NCBI GenBank assembly: GCA_019637395.1
Contig: JAHBVR010000014.1
Location: 124,001-188,000, forward strand
Reading direction: 5' to 3'
From: Vulcanimicrobiota bacterium
GTDB lineage: Bacteria > Vulcanimicrobiota > Xenobia > Xenobiales > JADMJV01
DNA: 64,000 bases
The notes below the pieces were generated by a model. It worked only from the letters and a program-made list of their open reading frames with translations, did no database searches and was not told the origin of the DNA. Both the position numbers and the translations under genes were made by a program. Shown here piece after piece: positions 40,294-48,832 of this stretch. Position 1 is the stretch's first letter. Each line of letters begins with the position of its first letter.

Positions 40294-41558
40294 GCTGCCT
40301 CCAGAAACGCCTTGGGCGAAGTAATCAACTGGAAAAATTCGCGTTCGCTCAGACCCGAACGCGGTTCGTAATAGCTCTTGCGATCCCAGCGTCGCAGATC
40401 CAGCCGATCGAGTTCCTCGCGCGACATCGAGGCCAGTTTCCAGAACGGAGTGGAACCGGTAAAGCGCGGCTTGATGCCCAATTCTGTCAGCACTCTCATG
40501 GTATAAAGCAAATCTTCACGGGTCTGGCCGGGCAAGCCGATTTGCACATAAGCCTTGGGGGAAACCTGGTAGCGACGAAAATTGTCCGCCGCCTTGGCCA
40601 ATAATGCCAGATCCACCTTAGGAATCAGCGAGCGTCCCGGCGAGAGCGTCTCCACACCAAAACCCACGTTGCGCATGCCCACCTCAGCCAGCCTGGCCAC
40701 CAGGCGTTCTTCGGCATAAGGGGTGAGCAGGTCCACCACTTTGAAAGGGAGGTCGGGGGCTAACTCCCGTTTATAAGCAATAAACTCCTCCACCCATGCC
40801 CGGTCATAGGCGAAAAGGGGCGAATGCATCTGAAACATGTCGTAGTGCGCCAGACCCCGAGCCATATAGCGGACCGTGTCCAGGGCGGGCCGCCGCCGGT
40901 CTTTCAGTCCTTCTTTGCGGGGGGTGGGACACCAGCGCGCGCAGTTGATGGGGCAGCCCCGTGACACCATAAAGCTCAGATCGTCGGTGGCCTTGCCGCG
41001 CTGCACCCGCGAGAGACGATAAACCACTGGATCAATCGCGTCTTCAGCCGGAAAGGGCCACAATTCCGGTCGCAAATCCCGGCCCTGGGGACTGTCGCGC
41101 CAGGTCCCGCCGTCCCGGTAACGCACTCCGTGCTCCGGCGCCTTACCCCTGGATAGAGAAGAAATGGCGTCGGCAATAACCAGTTCTGGATCACCGCCTA
41201 AAACGATCAGATCGAATTCGGGGCGCTCGAAATAGTGGGGGATGAAGTTGCAGGCGTCCCCCCACGCGATCACGCGCGTGGAAGGTGATATCGACTTGAC
41301 CGTGCGCGCCGTCTGCAGCCCGAAACCGGCTTCCCAGGGGCGGCACCAGAGCACTAAATACTCGGGAGGTTGCGCATCCACGAAATGGCGGATGACGGTG
41401 CGCTCGGTGGCGCCGTGAAAGCCGGTGGCTTCGATGAGAACTTCAGAGTCAGGAAAACGATCCCGCAAATATTGTCCGGCGGCCGAGAACAAAGCCTGAT
41501 AGTAGTGCGGGGTTGCGTCATAGACGAGGCCAAAGGGAGAAACCCAGACGATTTTCAT
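40290..41558 (-). CDS. B12-binding-type radical SAM protein with a CX3CX3C motif
   Basis: 422 residues. The N-terminal about 150 residues resemble the cobalamin-binding fold of this class (MKIVWVSPFGLVYDATPHYY, YLVLWCRPWEAGF, FDLIVLGGDPELVIADAIS). The radical SAM region has SRGCPINCARWCPTP: the three cysteines are spaced CX3CX3C rather than CX3CX2C, with the usual aromatic Trp just before the last Cys. Downstream are NVGFGVETLSPGR and QIGLPGQTREDLLYTM, standard for the family. It heads an operon with a nucleotide kinase and a phosphatase. Confidence 0.8.
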   Translation of the reverse strand: MKIVWVSPFGLVYDATPHYYQALFSAAGQYLRDRFPDSEVLIEATGFHGATERTVIRHFVDAQPPEYLVLWCRPWEAGFGLQTARTVKSISPSTRVIAWGDACNFIPHYFERPEFDLIVLGGDPELVIADAISSLSRGKAPEHGVRYRDGGTWRDSPQGRDLRPELWPFPAEDAIDPVVYRLSRVQRGKATDDLSFMVSRGCPINCARWCPTPRKEGLKDRRRPALDTVRYMARGLAHYDMFQMHSPLFAYDRAWVEEFIAYKRELAPDLPFKVVDLLTPYAEERLVARLAEVGMRNVGFGVETLSPGRSLIPKVDLALLAKAADNFRRYQVSPKAYVQIGLPGQTREDLLYTMRVLTELGIKPRFTGSTPFWKLASMSREELDRLDLRRWDRKSYYEPRSGLSEREFFQLITSPKAFLEAA

Positions 41559-41711
41559 TTACGCCTCCTGAGCCGATGGGATGGCTGGAGTATAGTGCAA
41601 ACGAGCCGGCCTGAATGTAACTTGAGTCACGCCTCTCAGAAAAGAAGAGCTCAGAGAATCTTCAGATTGGCCGAGCCATGTCTTCAATCATGAGTTCTAG
41701 ATTGAGCTCAT

Positions 41712-42365
41712 ATGAAAGCCCAACTGCTCGCCCTCGCCGTATCCGCTCTCCTGCTCGCGCCGGTTTCGGCCCAAGGAGTCTTTACCGCCAAAGTCGACCT
41801 GAAGCGCTGCATGATTGGCAATCAGGCCGGTTTGCTCAAAGTCCTCAGCCTGCAACGCAAGGTGCTGTTTACCCGCGGCATCGATGATCGCGACCAGGCC
41901 CGCATGGACGAGGCTTCGCGTAGCGCGCTATTGAGCGCGCTCAACATCGAACCTGCACAATACGCCAACGTAGCCGACCAGTTGATGCGCGACTGGAACA
42001 AGTTGCCGCGCAAAGAAGCCATCGCCGTCATCAGCACCATTGCCGCCAGCCCGGACTTTGCCGCCAGCGAAAGAGTCGAGACCTTTCTGGTGGGTGTGAT
42101 GAAATCGTCCAACGACATCTATGCCCGCCGCCAGGCGGTGCTCGGCCTGGCGGTGCTGCCCCGTGTGCGTCCGGAGACGGTGGCCGCGGTAGTGGCCCGT
42201 TATGAAACTTGCCAGAATCTCTGGGAAACCTTTCCGATTCAACAGTTCTTCGAATATCATGCCGCCGAGATTCGCGGCGATAAGGATTTCAGTGACGTGC
42301 GAGGCCGCCTGGCCGCCGTCAAGTCGCTGTATACCCCGGCAGTGCTGGGCTACCTGGACACCTGA
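41712..42365 (+). CDS. Exported helical protein (possible HEAT-like)
   Basis: 217 residues. Signal peptide MKAQLLALAVSALLLAPVSA, mature start near QGVF. The rest is predicted all-helical with repeated 'aDqlmrdW' and 'RRQAVLGLAVLPRVRPETVA' segments that look like HEAT-type units. It has a single Cys early and one late. It precedes the S9 peptidase at 42403 by 37 bp and may be co-transcribed. No known family is certain. Confidence 0.6.
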   Translation: MKAQLLALAVSALLLAPVSAQGVFTAKVDLKRCMIGNQAGLLKVLSLQRKVLFTRGIDDRDQARMDEASRSALLSALNIEPAQYANVADQLMRDWNKLPRKEAIAVISTIAASPDFAASERVETFLVGVMKSSNDIYARRQAVLGLAVLPRVRPETVAAVVARYETCQNLWETFPIQQFFEYHAAEIRGDKDFSDVRGRLAAVKSLYTPAVLGYLDT

Positions 42366-42402
42366 CAAGGATCCCGCCCGGTCGCGGGCTAACCAGGGGA
42401 GC

Positions 42403-44409
42403 ATGAGAAGCCAGTTGAGCTTGCTCCTGGGAGCGGCCTTGACGCTCACCGCCCTGGCCCGCCCTTTCACGCACCGGGACCTTTTCGATTTCCAGTGGAT
42501 CGGCGAGGTACAGCTTTCTCCCAACGGCCAGCAGGTGGTTTTCGTGAAGACGGTGGTGGACGCCAAGAAAACCGGCTATGAGACCTCTCTCTGGACGATC
42601 GATCTACCCTCCGGCGTCATCCGGCCGCTTACTTACGGAAGCAGAGACCGCTCGCCGCGTTTCTCTCCGGACGGCAGTAAGCTGGCCTTTGTACGCAACG
42701 GCGGGCTGGCTGTTCTACCGCTCGACGGGGGTGAGGCCCAACTGATTTCCGACCTGCCCCGGCCCGTCAATCTGCCCTTTTGGTCGCCCGACGGCCGCCG
42801 GCTGGCCTTTTTATGTGACGCCCATGAGGAGGACAATGCAGCCAAAAAAGACGGTTACGTCAGCGACGTCCAGGTCATAACGCGTGCCCACTATCGCGTC
42901 AACGGCGCGGGCTACCTCAACTTCAAAAGGCACCGCCACGTTTGGATCCAGGGACTGACGAAGGAAAAAGCCCGTCCGCTGACCAGCGGGGCCTTCGACG
43001 TTTCAAATCCGCAGTTCGCTCCTGACGGTTCTCTCTTCTATGCGAGCGACCCTCGACCGGAAGGATACTATGAGCCGAACTACTCGGAGGTTCACCATCT
43101 CAAGGACGGGACCGACAGGCTGGTCGCAAAATTGCCGTTCTCCATCAGTGGTTTGAAGCTTTCTCCGGACGGCCGCCGGCTGGCCTTTCACGCCGAAACA
43201 GGCCGGCCCATTCGCTCCTACAGTCAGCCCGATCTCTACGTGATGCCCGCCTCCGGCGGCACCCCCAAGAATCTGACCGCTGACTATGACTTTGACATGG
43301 GATCCGGAGTCTTAGGTGATAACTCGGCGCCGGCGGGTGGCGGAGGCGGCGGCCTGGTTTGGCGTAACGACGAACTGTTGGACGTGGTGGCCAAACGGGG
43401 CCGGGCTATCCTGGTGGCCGTTTCCAGCCACGACGGCCAGGTGCGGGAGCTAACCCACGGCGACCAGGCGGTGCAGGGTTTTGCCACCAATGGTTCTCAG
43501 TTCGTCGTGAAAGTCTCGACGCCGACCGTGCTCAATGAGCTGTATACACTGGACGGCCGGGCGCTGACTCAGCTTAACGATTTCCGTAAATTTGGCCTGA
43601 CTCAACCGGAAGATCTCAATTACAAGAGCTTTGACGGACGCAGCGTGCAGGCCTGGGTGCAATGGCCGCCGGACCGCCAACCCGGCCAGAAAGTGCCGCT
43701 CATTCTAAATATTCATGGCGGCCCCCATGCCGCCTACGGTTTTGTCTTCGACCACGAATTTCAGGCCCTGGCCGCCCGTGGCTTCGCGGTGCTTTATCCT
43801 AATCCGAGAGGCTCCACCAGCTACGGTCAGGAGTTCGGCAACTTGATTCAGCATCATTATCCGGGAGACGACTATAAGGATCTGATGGCCGGCGTCGACC
43901 TGTTGCTGGCCCGCGGGGATGTTGATCCAGAGCGTCTGGGAGTGACCGGAGGAAGCGGCGGAGGGCTGCTGACCAACTGGACGGTGGCGCACACCCGGCG
44001 CTTCAAAGCGGCCGTGGCGCAACGCGATATCGCCGACTGGGCTTCCTGGTGGTACACCGCCGATATGACTTTGTTCGAGCCGACCTGGTTCAAGAGCGCG
44101 CCTTTTGAAAACCCGGCCGAGTTTGCCGAACGCAGCCCCATCACTTACGTAAAAGAGATCCACACGCCCATGCTCTTTTTGCTGGGAGAGGCGGACACGC
44201 GCACGCCGCCGGAATCCGGTGGGGAACAACTCTTTCGGGCTCTCAAGTATTTGCACCGCATCGCCGTGATGGTGCGCTTTCCGCGCGAAAGTCACGATCT
44301 TTCCCGTTCCGGTGAGCCCTGGCACCGGGTGGAACGGCTCGACCATATCTCCAACTGGTTCGACAAATGGCTGCTGGGCGGCTCCCATCCCGAGTACGAT
44401 GTTAGATGA
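42403..44409 (+). CDS. Exported S9 family serine peptidase (dipeptidyl/acylaminoacyl-peptidase type)
   Basis: 668 residues. Signal peptide MRSQLSLLLGAALTLTALA. PD40-like propeller blades span about 30-400 (LSPNGQQVVFVKTVVD, FSPDGSKLAFVRNGGLAVLP, LSPDGRRLAFHAETGRPIRS). Hydrolase domain: LNIHGGPHAAYGFVFDHEFQ, nucleophile Ser in GGSGGGLLTNW (about residue 516), Asp in GEADTRTPPE (about 596), His in RESHDLSRSG (about 630). It is a third S9 peptidase, distinct in sequence from those at 1290 and 23529. A Gly-rich insertion APAGGGGGGLVW is unusual. Confidence 0.92.
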   Translation: MRSQLSLLLGAALTLTALARPFTHRDLFDFQWIGEVQLSPNGQQVVFVKTVVDAKKTGYETSLWTIDLPSGVIRPLTYGSRDRSPRFSPDGSKLAFVRNGGLAVLPLDGGEAQLISDLPRPVNLPFWSPDGRRLAFLCDAHEEDNAAKKDGYVSDVQVITRAHYRVNGAGYLNFKRHRHVWIQGLTKEKARPLTSGAFDVSNPQFAPDGSLFYASDPRPEGYYEPNYSEVHHLKDGTDRLVAKLPFSISGLKLSPDGRRLAFHAETGRPIRSYSQPDLYVMPASGGTPKNLTADYDFDMGSGVLGDNSAPAGGGGGGLVWRNDELLDVVAKRGRAILVAVSSHDGQVRELTHGDQAVQGFATNGSQFVVKVSTPTVLNELYTLDGRALTQLNDFRKFGLTQPEDLNYKSFDGRSVQAWVQWPPDRQPGQKVPLILNIHGGPHAAYGFVFDHEFQALAARGFAVLYPNPRGSTSYGQEFGNLIQHHYPGDDYKDLMAGVDLLLARGDVDPERLGVTGGSGGGLLTNWTVAHTRRFKAAVAQRDIADWASWWYTADMTLFEPTWFKSAPFENPAEFAERSPITYVKEIHTPMLFLLGEADTRTPPESGGEQLFRALKYLHRIAVMVRFPRESHDLSRSGEPWHRVERLDHISNWFDKWLLGGSHPEYDVR

Positions 44410-45577
44410 GCCGCACACAGACCGGCCCGTTCTCGTCTCGACGCAGCAAAACCAGGTTCCAACCCGCGTTCACCGGCAGGGCCCAGGCGATTTCCGAACC
44501 CTCATAGCCGAATAGCTGCCGTTCCCCGCTCAGAAAATCTTCGGCGTAGAGCTTGCCTTCCAGCCACACCACCAGGCGCCGGGCGTTGCCCCCCAGCAGG
44601 CGGCCCCGGCCGGTGCGCACTCGGCGGTGTTGTCTATCGAAGATGGCGTATTCGGGAAGCCCCGAATCGACTCGTTCGTGGCCTCCCACCCAGCGGCGCA
44701 TGACGGGCTGATCCAGCGCCAGGGCGTAGCACAAGCCCGAGCCGGGACCGAGCACCAGGGCCGGTGGCCCGTCGCGCGCGTCTTCCTCCTCGTCTTCCGG
44801 GAAATCTGGATTGAGTCTGTAGAACACGCTGTGGATCGGCTCTTTGGGGGGCCAGATCAGAGCCACCACGCCGGCTACGATTTCGTGCCAGGGAAAAGGC
44901 ACGGAGCTGATGACCACATCGACTTCGTAGACCGATAGGTAGAGTTCGTGATCCCAGGAGATCTCCCCGCGCACCGGGTCGTTGTCGCGGTAGCCGTAGA
45001 GTTTCTTGGCATGGCCGACCGGCCAGTCGTGCGTGTTGGCGGCCAGGTCGCAGGCGCCCCCGGCCGTTAACCAGACCCAGCGAAACCGGCAGCGCCCCCC
45101 GTCCATAGCCAACCCGAGCTCAGGAAAGAAACCGAAATAGCGTTTGCTCTCCTCGATCTGGGCCAGCTTCGCCCCCGAGCGCAAATCGTAGCGCCAGCCT
45201 TTCCAGATCACTTCGCTTCCTTGCAGTCCCGGGGCCAGAGCGCAGGGTTCCAGGTAGCGGGGAAAGTCAAGGGGCCACCAGATGCCGGCCTCCAGGGGAA
45301 CCCGGTCGGCGGGCTGCTCGGGGAGTTCAGGTCGCCAACGCTCATCGGCTGTCACCCAGTTGTGAAGTTGATCACCCTCCAGCTGAAGGATCACCTCGCA
45401 CTCGGATAGCCATAGCGATAACTCGCTCATCTGGCCGCCGAGCACGGCCAGCTCGGGCGGCGGGTGAGGACAATGCGTGACCACCGGTCCTAATGGAAAG
45501 CCCAGCTTCTCCAGCAGGCTCTCCAGAGAGGGGTCATAGCCCCGCTGCAAATCCCCCAGGTGGACGATGCCGCGCAT
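44402..45577 (-). CDS. Hypothetical protein, 391 residues
   Basis: A mixed-fold cytoplasmic protein rich in Trp, with no signal peptide or transmembrane helix. Notable segments: FPLGPVVTHCPHPPPELAVL near the N-terminus, ELYLSVYEVDVVISSVPFPW in the middle, an acidic patch PDFPEDEEEDARDG, and a final region ENGPVCVRLI. Trp-rich repeated strand motifs ('..iIWkGWRYDL', 'GEISWDHELYL', 'gERQLFGYEGSEIAW') hint at a beta-propeller or jelly-roll. It overlaps the convergent S9 gene by 8 bp. I do not recognise it. Confidence 0.7.
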   Translation of the reverse strand: MRGIVHLGDLQRGYDPSLESLLEKLGFPLGPVVTHCPHPPPELAVLGGQMSELSLWLSECEVILQLEGDQLHNWVTADERWRPELPEQPADRVPLEAGIWWPLDFPRYLEPCALAPGLQGSEVIWKGWRYDLRSGAKLAQIEESKRYFGFFPELGLAMDGGRCRFRWVWLTAGGACDLAANTHDWPVGHAKKLYGYRDNDPVRGEISWDHELYLSVYEVDVVISSVPFPWHEIVAGVVALIWPPKEPIHSVFYRLNPDFPEDEEEDARDGPPALVLGPGSGLCYALALDQPVMRRWVGGHERVDSGLPEYAIFDRQHRRVRTGRGRLLGGNARRLVVWLEGKLYAEDFLSGERQLFGYEGSEIAWALPVNAGWNLVLLRRDENGPVCVRLI

Positions 45578-45700
45578 TCAGGGCCGCCTTAAAAAATTCA
45601 GAAATTCGACACAAGATGGAAACGTGGGAAATTTACAATCTAGACACACACACAAAATCCCCTTTCCCGGCGCACACATACATCTAGGGAGAAAACTTCA

Positions 45701-46882
45701 ATGGCCGACTTCCCCGCCCTGGGTCCTGGCTTGCCCATGCAGCCTCTGCCCCGCATGCGCCACCTGGCACCCAACGTCACCGACAGCGAGACCCCCCAAT
45801 CCGGCACGCTGCAAATCGTCGACCACTTCACCCCCCAAGTGGACGATTCCATCCCCCCGATGCCCAACCCCAATGGCGGGCTCCCTTTCAGGGCAGTGCG
45901 CATGCCCCACGGCATCAGAGTCACCGACTCGGCCTTGCAGACCGGCTATCAAGGGCGAATCAACACCAGCGAGTTCCCCAATCCGCAGATCCATTCGCCC
46001 GCCATGCTCCTGTCTTTCCGCGGGCAAACCCCGGAACAGACCCTGGAGATCCTGGATACGGCCGTCCGGCTCGACAGCGGCTCGGTGGCGGTAGGGGCCA
46101 TGCAGAGCCTGAATACTCAGGCGCAGGCCGGAGTGCGCAACACCGTTACGAACTTCTCGATGGCCGGCAGCCCCTCGAATATCACCGAGCATCTCTATCA
46201 TGACATCAGTCTGGCCTGGAATCCCGCCCGACCCGACGCATCGATCGAGGAGCAGGGACGGCGCTTCACCGGCCAGGGGATGTCCGAAAATCTGGCTCGC
46301 GCCTGGAACATTGATCCTGCGGCTCTTACCAGCGCCGATCCGGCCATCTCGGGGCCGGCTCGCCAGCAATTTCAACAGAACCTGATCAACCGGACCAGCC
46401 AGGCGGTGCGCACGCCCGAAATGGATCAGCTGCGGGAGCGTTTGAATTCCGTAGTGGATGGTTATGAATCGCGGAATAATTCGGTGGTTGTGGCAGCCGG
46501 CAACAATGGCGACCTGGCCGCTGCGATGCGGCGCGACAATGGAGGCCGCGAGCTCCAATTTCCCGAGGGTTTTTACGACAACATTCTGGCCACCCCCAAT
46601 GCCACCACCGTGGGAGCGCTGGGCGTGACCGGAGCCAACAACCAGATCGGTGTGGCTGGGTACAGCAGCCCGACTCCGACCGTGGATCTGAATGCCTGGG
46701 GCAACCCCGCCCGGGGAGTGGAGGGTACTTCCTTTGCAGCTCCCCGTGTGGCCGCCCAGATGCAGGAGTTGCACAATCGCTTTCCGGATCGCAGCAGCGC
46801 CCAGATCGAAAGGATGCTGCGCGACCAGTGCTACGCCAACGGTAATGAAATAACCGGCTGCCGCCTGGATACGGTGCAGTAA
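45701..46882 (+). CDS. Divergent subtilisin-like (S8) serine protease without signal peptide
   Basis: 393 residues. Residues in subtilase order: Asp in LQIVDHFTPQVDD (about 41), His in MPHGIRVTD (about 69), oxyanion Asn in VVAAGNNGD (about 267), Ser in GVEGTSFAAPRVA (about 343). Spacing between Asp and His is short and the region between His and Asn is an unusually long helical insert (LYHDISLAWNPARP...). It starts at ATG 45701, preceded by GGGAGAA, with no Sec signal. It may be a cytoplasmic or otherwise exported protease. It lies next to another subtilase at 47363. Confidence 0.8.
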   Translation: MADFPALGPGLPMQPLPRMRHLAPNVTDSETPQSGTLQIVDHFTPQVDDSIPPMPNPNGGLPFRAVRMPHGIRVTDSALQTGYQGRINTSEFPNPQIHSPAMLLSFRGQTPEQTLEILDTAVRLDSGSVAVGAMQSLNTQAQAGVRNTVTNFSMAGSPSNITEHLYHDISLAWNPARPDASIEEQGRRFTGQGMSENLARAWNIDPAALTSADPAISGPARQQFQQNLINRTSQAVRTPEMDQLRERLNSVVDGYESRNNSVVVAAGNNGDLAAAMRRDNGGRELQFPEGFYDNILATPNATTVGALGVTGANNQIGVAGYSSPTPTVDLNAWGNPARGVEGTSFAAPRVAAQMQELHNRFPDRSSAQIERMLRDQCYANGNEITGCRLDTVQ

Positions 46883-46964
46883 GCTGGGGGCCGGCCGGCC
46901 CTCGGCTTACTGCAACTGGAAAAAATCACAGTCATAGCCGCACCCATCCGGCTAAGCTGATTTT

Positions 46965-47294
46965 ATGCAGCAGGCCTTCCCAGCGGATCGATTCTACCAG
47001 GCTATTCGCAACGACCGAGTGGCCGAAGTTGCTGAATTGGTGGCAGATTACTCCGAGGCTTTAGAATGGGCTTGGCAAGATGATCACCGCCCCCTTCATT
47101 TCGCTGCCCTGTTCGGCTCGGTGCGAGTTCTCCATTTTCTTTTGAGCGCGGGAGCGAACCGGGAGGCTCGCATTCGGGCTCCGCAGGATCCCAGCTGTGG
47201 AGAGGACCATGCTTTAAGGGCGCTGAGACACGGGTGCACGGCTCAGGACCTGGCCTCCTGGGCAGTGGGCGCCCATTTTGAATCTGCTCGGTAA
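46965..47294 (+). CDS. Small ankyrin-repeat protein
   Basis: 109 residues. Two to three ankyrin repeats: RFYQAIRNDRVAEVAELVAD, then DDHRPLHFAALFGSVRVLHF, LLSAGANREARI, and a degenerate HALRALRHGCTAQDLASWAV. It is a protein-binding scaffold with no other domain. It is followed 9 bp later by a bidirectional terminator. It may be a relative of the broken ankyrin gene at 9887. Confidence 0.8.
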   Translation: MQQAFPADRFYQAIRNDRVAEVAELVADYSEALEWAWQDDHRPLHFAALFGSVRVLHFLLSAGANREARIRAPQDPSCGEDHALRALRHGCTAQDLASWAVGAHFESAR

Positions 47295-47302
47295 CACCGG
47301 TT

Positions 47303-47336
47303 AAAAAAAAAGAGCCACCGCGAGGTGGCTCTTTTT
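47303..47336. terminator. Bidirectional intrinsic terminator
   Basis: AAAAAAAA-AGAGCCACC-GCGA-GGTGGCTCT-TTTT: a 9-bp stem with A-run on one side and T-run on the other, between the convergent ankyrin and subtilase genes. Confidence 0.9.
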
Positions 47337-47362
47337 GAAGGGGACTGAGCGGCCGGGGCCAC

Positions 47363-48670
47363 TTAGCCCTGGCCCTGGTCGACCGCGTGGCCGAGCAGCG
47401 CACCGTGGGCGTTGAGGCGGTTTCCGTCAACGACCTTGGACTTCCAGCTGTCGAGTTTATCGGCGCCGTTGAGGATGCGTTCCTTGATTTGCTCGGCGGT
47501 CAGGTCGGGGAAGGCCGAAGCCACCAGACCGGCCACGCCGGAGACGTGAGGAGTGGCCATCGAGGTGCCGCTCATCATCTGGTAGCCGCCGCCCGGGGCG
47601 CAGCTATAGATGTCCTTACCGGGAGCGGTGATGTCGACCATGGTCGGACCATAGTTCGAGAAGCCGGGCTTCTTGTCGTTGCGGTCGCTGGCGGCCACGG
47701 CGATGTTGTTGCTCAGCTCGTAGTTGCTCGGGTAGTTGGGATAGAGGTCGTTGTTCATGTAGTTGTTGCCGGCGGCCATGATGTGCAGCGCCGACGAAGC
47801 GGCGAAGGCTTCTTTCTGGGCTTCGCTGGCTCCACCACCGCCCCACGAGTTGGAGGTGATTTTGGCGCCCATCTTGGTGGTGTACTCGATACCGCGCAGG
47901 ATGGAGGCCGAGTCGGTGCTGCCCGAGTCGTCGAAGATTTTGACGGCCATAATTTGGGCGTTGTGGTTGACGCCTACGACGCCGATGCCATTGTTGCCGA
48001 CAGCGCCAATGGTTCCGGCGCAGTGGGTGCCGTGGCCGTGACCGTCCATCGGGTCGCCGGTCTGGGCGTTGGCGTTGAAGCCGTGCACGTCGTCGATGAC
48101 GCCGTTGCCGTCGTCGTCGATGCCGTTGCCGGGGATTTCACCTTTGTTGACCCACATGTTGGCGGCCAGGTCGGGGTGGTTGTAGTCGACGCCGGTGTCG
48201 ATGACAGCGATGATGGGAGCGTCGTTGCGGCCGGTATGAATCTGCCAGGCGCCCAGGGCGTCGATGTCGGAGCCGGCGGTGCCGCCGTTTTGACCGGTAT
48301 TGTTGAGGCCCCACAGCTCGGGAACCAGGTCGTTGGGTTCGGCCGAGTTGCTGGCGGGCGGGTTGGGCTGCGGCTGGCCGCCACCCTGTTGCTCGCTGGG
48401 GTCCAGTCTGTAAATGTAGTTGGGTTCCACGTAGGCGACGGCCGGGTCGGCCTTCATCTTGGCGATGGCTTGCTCGGTGGTCATTCCCGCGGGCAGCTGA
48501 AGCTGCATCAGTTCACCTTTGTCGATCAGGCCGCTCTGGCCGAAATCAAACTTGTCGGCGACGGTGGCGCCATATTTGTCGGCGAAATTTTCGCTGGAAG
48601 CGAGGGCGCGGCTGTTGTCGCCACGGGTACGAACGATAACTTGTCCGGGAACGTAATCGGCCTTAATCAT
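47363..48670 (-). CDS. Subtilisin-like (S8) serine protease
   Basis: 435 residues. Residues of about 1-90 resemble an inhibitor I9-type prodomain (VPGQVIVRT..., MKADPAVAYVEPNYIYRLDP). A Gln/Pro linker (EQQGGGQPQPNPPASNSAE) leads to the catalytic domain: Asp in VIDTGVDYNHPDL (about 157), His in GHGHGTHCAGTIG (about 213), Asn in HIMAAGNNYMN and Ser in MMSGTSMATPHVSGV (about 368). It lacks a classical signal peptide. Calcium-site loops (GIDDDGNGVIDDVHG) are typical of thermitase-like subtilases. It is divergent from the structured RNA gene and may share its control region. Confidence 0.95.
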   Translation of the reverse strand: MIKADYVPGQVIVRTRGDNSRALASSENFADKYGATVADKFDFGQSGLIDKGELMQLQLPAGMTTEQAIAKMKADPAVAYVEPNYIYRLDPSEQQGGGQPQPNPPASNSAEPNDLVPELWGLNNTGQNGGTAGSDIDALGAWQIHTGRNDAPIIAVIDTGVDYNHPDLAANMWVNKGEIPGNGIDDDGNGVIDDVHGFNANAQTGDPMDGHGHGTHCAGTIGAVGNNGIGVVGVNHNAQIMAVKIFDDSGSTDSASILRGIEYTTKMGAKITSNSWGGGGASEAQKEAFAASSALHIMAAGNNYMNNDLYPNYPSNYELSNNIAVAASDRNDKKPGFSNYGPTMVDITAPGKDIYSCAPGGGYQMMSGTSMATPHVSGVAGLVASAFPDLTAEQIKERILNGADKLDSWKSKVVDGNRLNAHGALLGHAVDQGQG

Positions 48671-48801
48671 CTCTTGGGTCTCCTGTTTGGTGTTGTGTGT
48701 AGGCTCACCTTACACCTGAAAAGACCCTGAAAAAGTGAACATCGTATGAACGACTTACAAAAAGCTAAATAGCCATGGCATGTAAATGTCTGGACAGGTT
48801 A

Positions 48802-48831
48802 TTGACAGCCGAAACCTGGGTATCATATATT
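48802..48831 (+). promoter_or_regulatory. sigma70 promoter for the structured RNA
   Basis: A perfect TTGACA (48802-48807), then 17-18 bp, then ATATAT/TATATT (48825-48831). The expected start is near 48833-48838, where the first RNA stem begins. Confidence 0.75.
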
Positions 48832-48832
48832 T

